The notes beneath the pieces are model-generated. The model saw only the letters and a list, made by a program, of their open reading frames with translations. It was not told the origin of the DNA and ran no database searches. Shown one piece after another: positions 62,901 through 64,000 of a stretch of DNA of 64,000 bases; position 1 is the stretch's first letter; every line of letters begins with the position of its first letter. Origin of the DNA: Gymnogyps californianus (taxonomy: Eukaryota; Chordata; Aves; Accipitriformes; Cathartidae); the NCBI RefSeq assembly GCF_018139145.2, contig NC_059479.1:5146001-5210000 (forward strand), read 5' to 3'. The position numbers and the translations under genes were made by a program.

Positions 62901-64000
62901 TTGGCAGAGGGTGTTTGGCTTTACTGAAATATGAATGTTAGTACCACTGACACTAATTATTTTATTTCTAAGGGGAATTTTACTAAGCAGGAAATTTTAG
63001 TAAATTTGTTCATTGGCTGGCACTTTAAGTTTACACATTTGAAGTGTAAAACATTAAATTTAATATTTATCTTTAATCTTCATATTAGAAGTGGAGAGGA
63101 AGACGATGTTTCAGTTTCCTTAAAACTGAGACATTTGAAACAGCTAAAAGCACTCAAAGTAGTGGTTAAAGAAACCGTACTGTAGAAATGTCTTTTACGC
63201 ACCTTCAGTGTTTTTTCATAACAGACTCCAGCTGTGGATTGCTCAAGAACTACACAACACTTTTTAACCTTGCAATGGAAGCATTTAAGGGTAATGATCC
63301 TCTCTGCCCATCAGATTACTGTACTTCTGCAGGAAGTAGACTGAAAAGCATTTCTTGTGGCCACTACCTTTTTTACTTCTTTAATCCCAATAACGCCAGC
63401 AACCAAATAGAGAAGAAAACCTGGGAACAAAGTATCTAAGCAAAATATCAAGGTGATTTTATTCATCACATATCGTACCTTTTAAAGAAGAGTCCTGGGC
63501 AGCCAGCTAGTGGACTGCCTCCTTGCTCTACTAGTGTCTTGAGGAACCCCTTGAAAGGAGCCAGGATTATATCTCCCCTCTCCAGAGGGCACATGAGGTC
63601 GACACAGCAAGGGGAAAGCCAACTGGGCAAGGACAGATCGGCAACGCAATAAAGACAGTAAAGAGACATTGTGGAAAGGAACCTGGAGCAGATGCACGGG
63701 CAGACCTCAAAAGTGACAGAAAGAATTTTCTTTAGGCCTAAAGGAGAGTATTTATGCAATCCACAAAGCCACTGAACATTGTAAGCCTGAAAAATTGGGA
63801 AGTAGGCAGATATTTTTTTAAAAGATAATTATTTTTCAACCTTTTATTTCTATTTTGACACTATAAAATTTGTGGTTCAAGTTTGCATCTTAATAAAGCT
63901 CAGCCCTTTAAAGTCAAAACCTTTTGGTATCTTTAGGGAGCTGGAAACAAGGAAACTCTTCATCTCAACAGACTTAATTTCTAACTTCCCCACTCATAAC
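56977..64000. other. Non-coding; no gene recognised
   Basis: About 7 kb of AT-rich DNA with a 20-base poly-A run at 57269-57288 and an A-rich tract at about 60650-60685. Near 63480-63720 the sequence is GC-richer and contains plus-strand AATAAAG in 'caacgcaataaagacag'. Neither an LTR boundary nor a coding family could be recognised there. The minus-strand frame of 97 codons across it has no known features. Confidence 0.5.
57269..57288. repeat. Poly-A run, 20 bases
   Basis: Uninterrupted A homopolymer followed by ggaaaagc. No retroposed body recognised. Confidence 0.93.

Overview
This 64 kb window is AT-rich vertebrate DNA that looks like avian intergenic or long-intron sequence. The evidence for a bird is the repeat content. 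It holds CR1 LINE fragments, including one that still reads as the C-terminal part of the CR1 reverse-transcriptase ORF, and three copies of a roughly 600-bp ERVL-type solo LTR of a kind that, from memory, is widespread in neoavian birds. It also holds old fragments resembling MIR/CORE-SINE and ancient amniote CR1 3' ends. No Alu, L1, B1/B2 or bacterial gene structure was seen. All open frames are short (at most about 160 codons) and show no recognisable domain, except the CR1 remnant. I see no complete protein-coding gene, tRNA, rRNA or CRISPR array.

Layout: 1-18754 is unique-looking non-coding DNA with one possible MIR-like SINE (about 8437-8560) and simple repeats. A minus-strand solo LTR lies at 18760-19363, with a minus-strand CR1 3' fragment (19449-19672) about 85 bp beyond it. 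19673-32426 is mostly unique, with a second MIR-like SINE (about 21013-21150) and a GC-richer patch near 25470-25800. A plus-strand solo LTR lies at 32427-33016. An ancient CR1 3' end sits near 36696-36790. A truncated and internally deleted CR1 occupies about 45150-45815 on the minus strand, and a third solo LTR (plus strand) lies at 47762-48344. 48350-64000 is again mostly unique, with a 26-base pure G run at 56951-56976.

The best hint of a host gene is a pair of minus-strand segments, 47005-47151 and 37326-37455. Each has an open frame, a pyrimidine-rich acceptor and a good GT donor, and their phases are compatible (0-0 followed by 0-1). They could be two exons of an unrecognised minus-strand gene separated by an intron of about 9.5 kb. 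This is a weak inference, and nothing in their sequence identifies a family. Other exon-like segments are weaker still. I found no convincing undescribed biological system. The most informative content is the repeat history: three independent LTR insertions with readable 5-bp target duplications.
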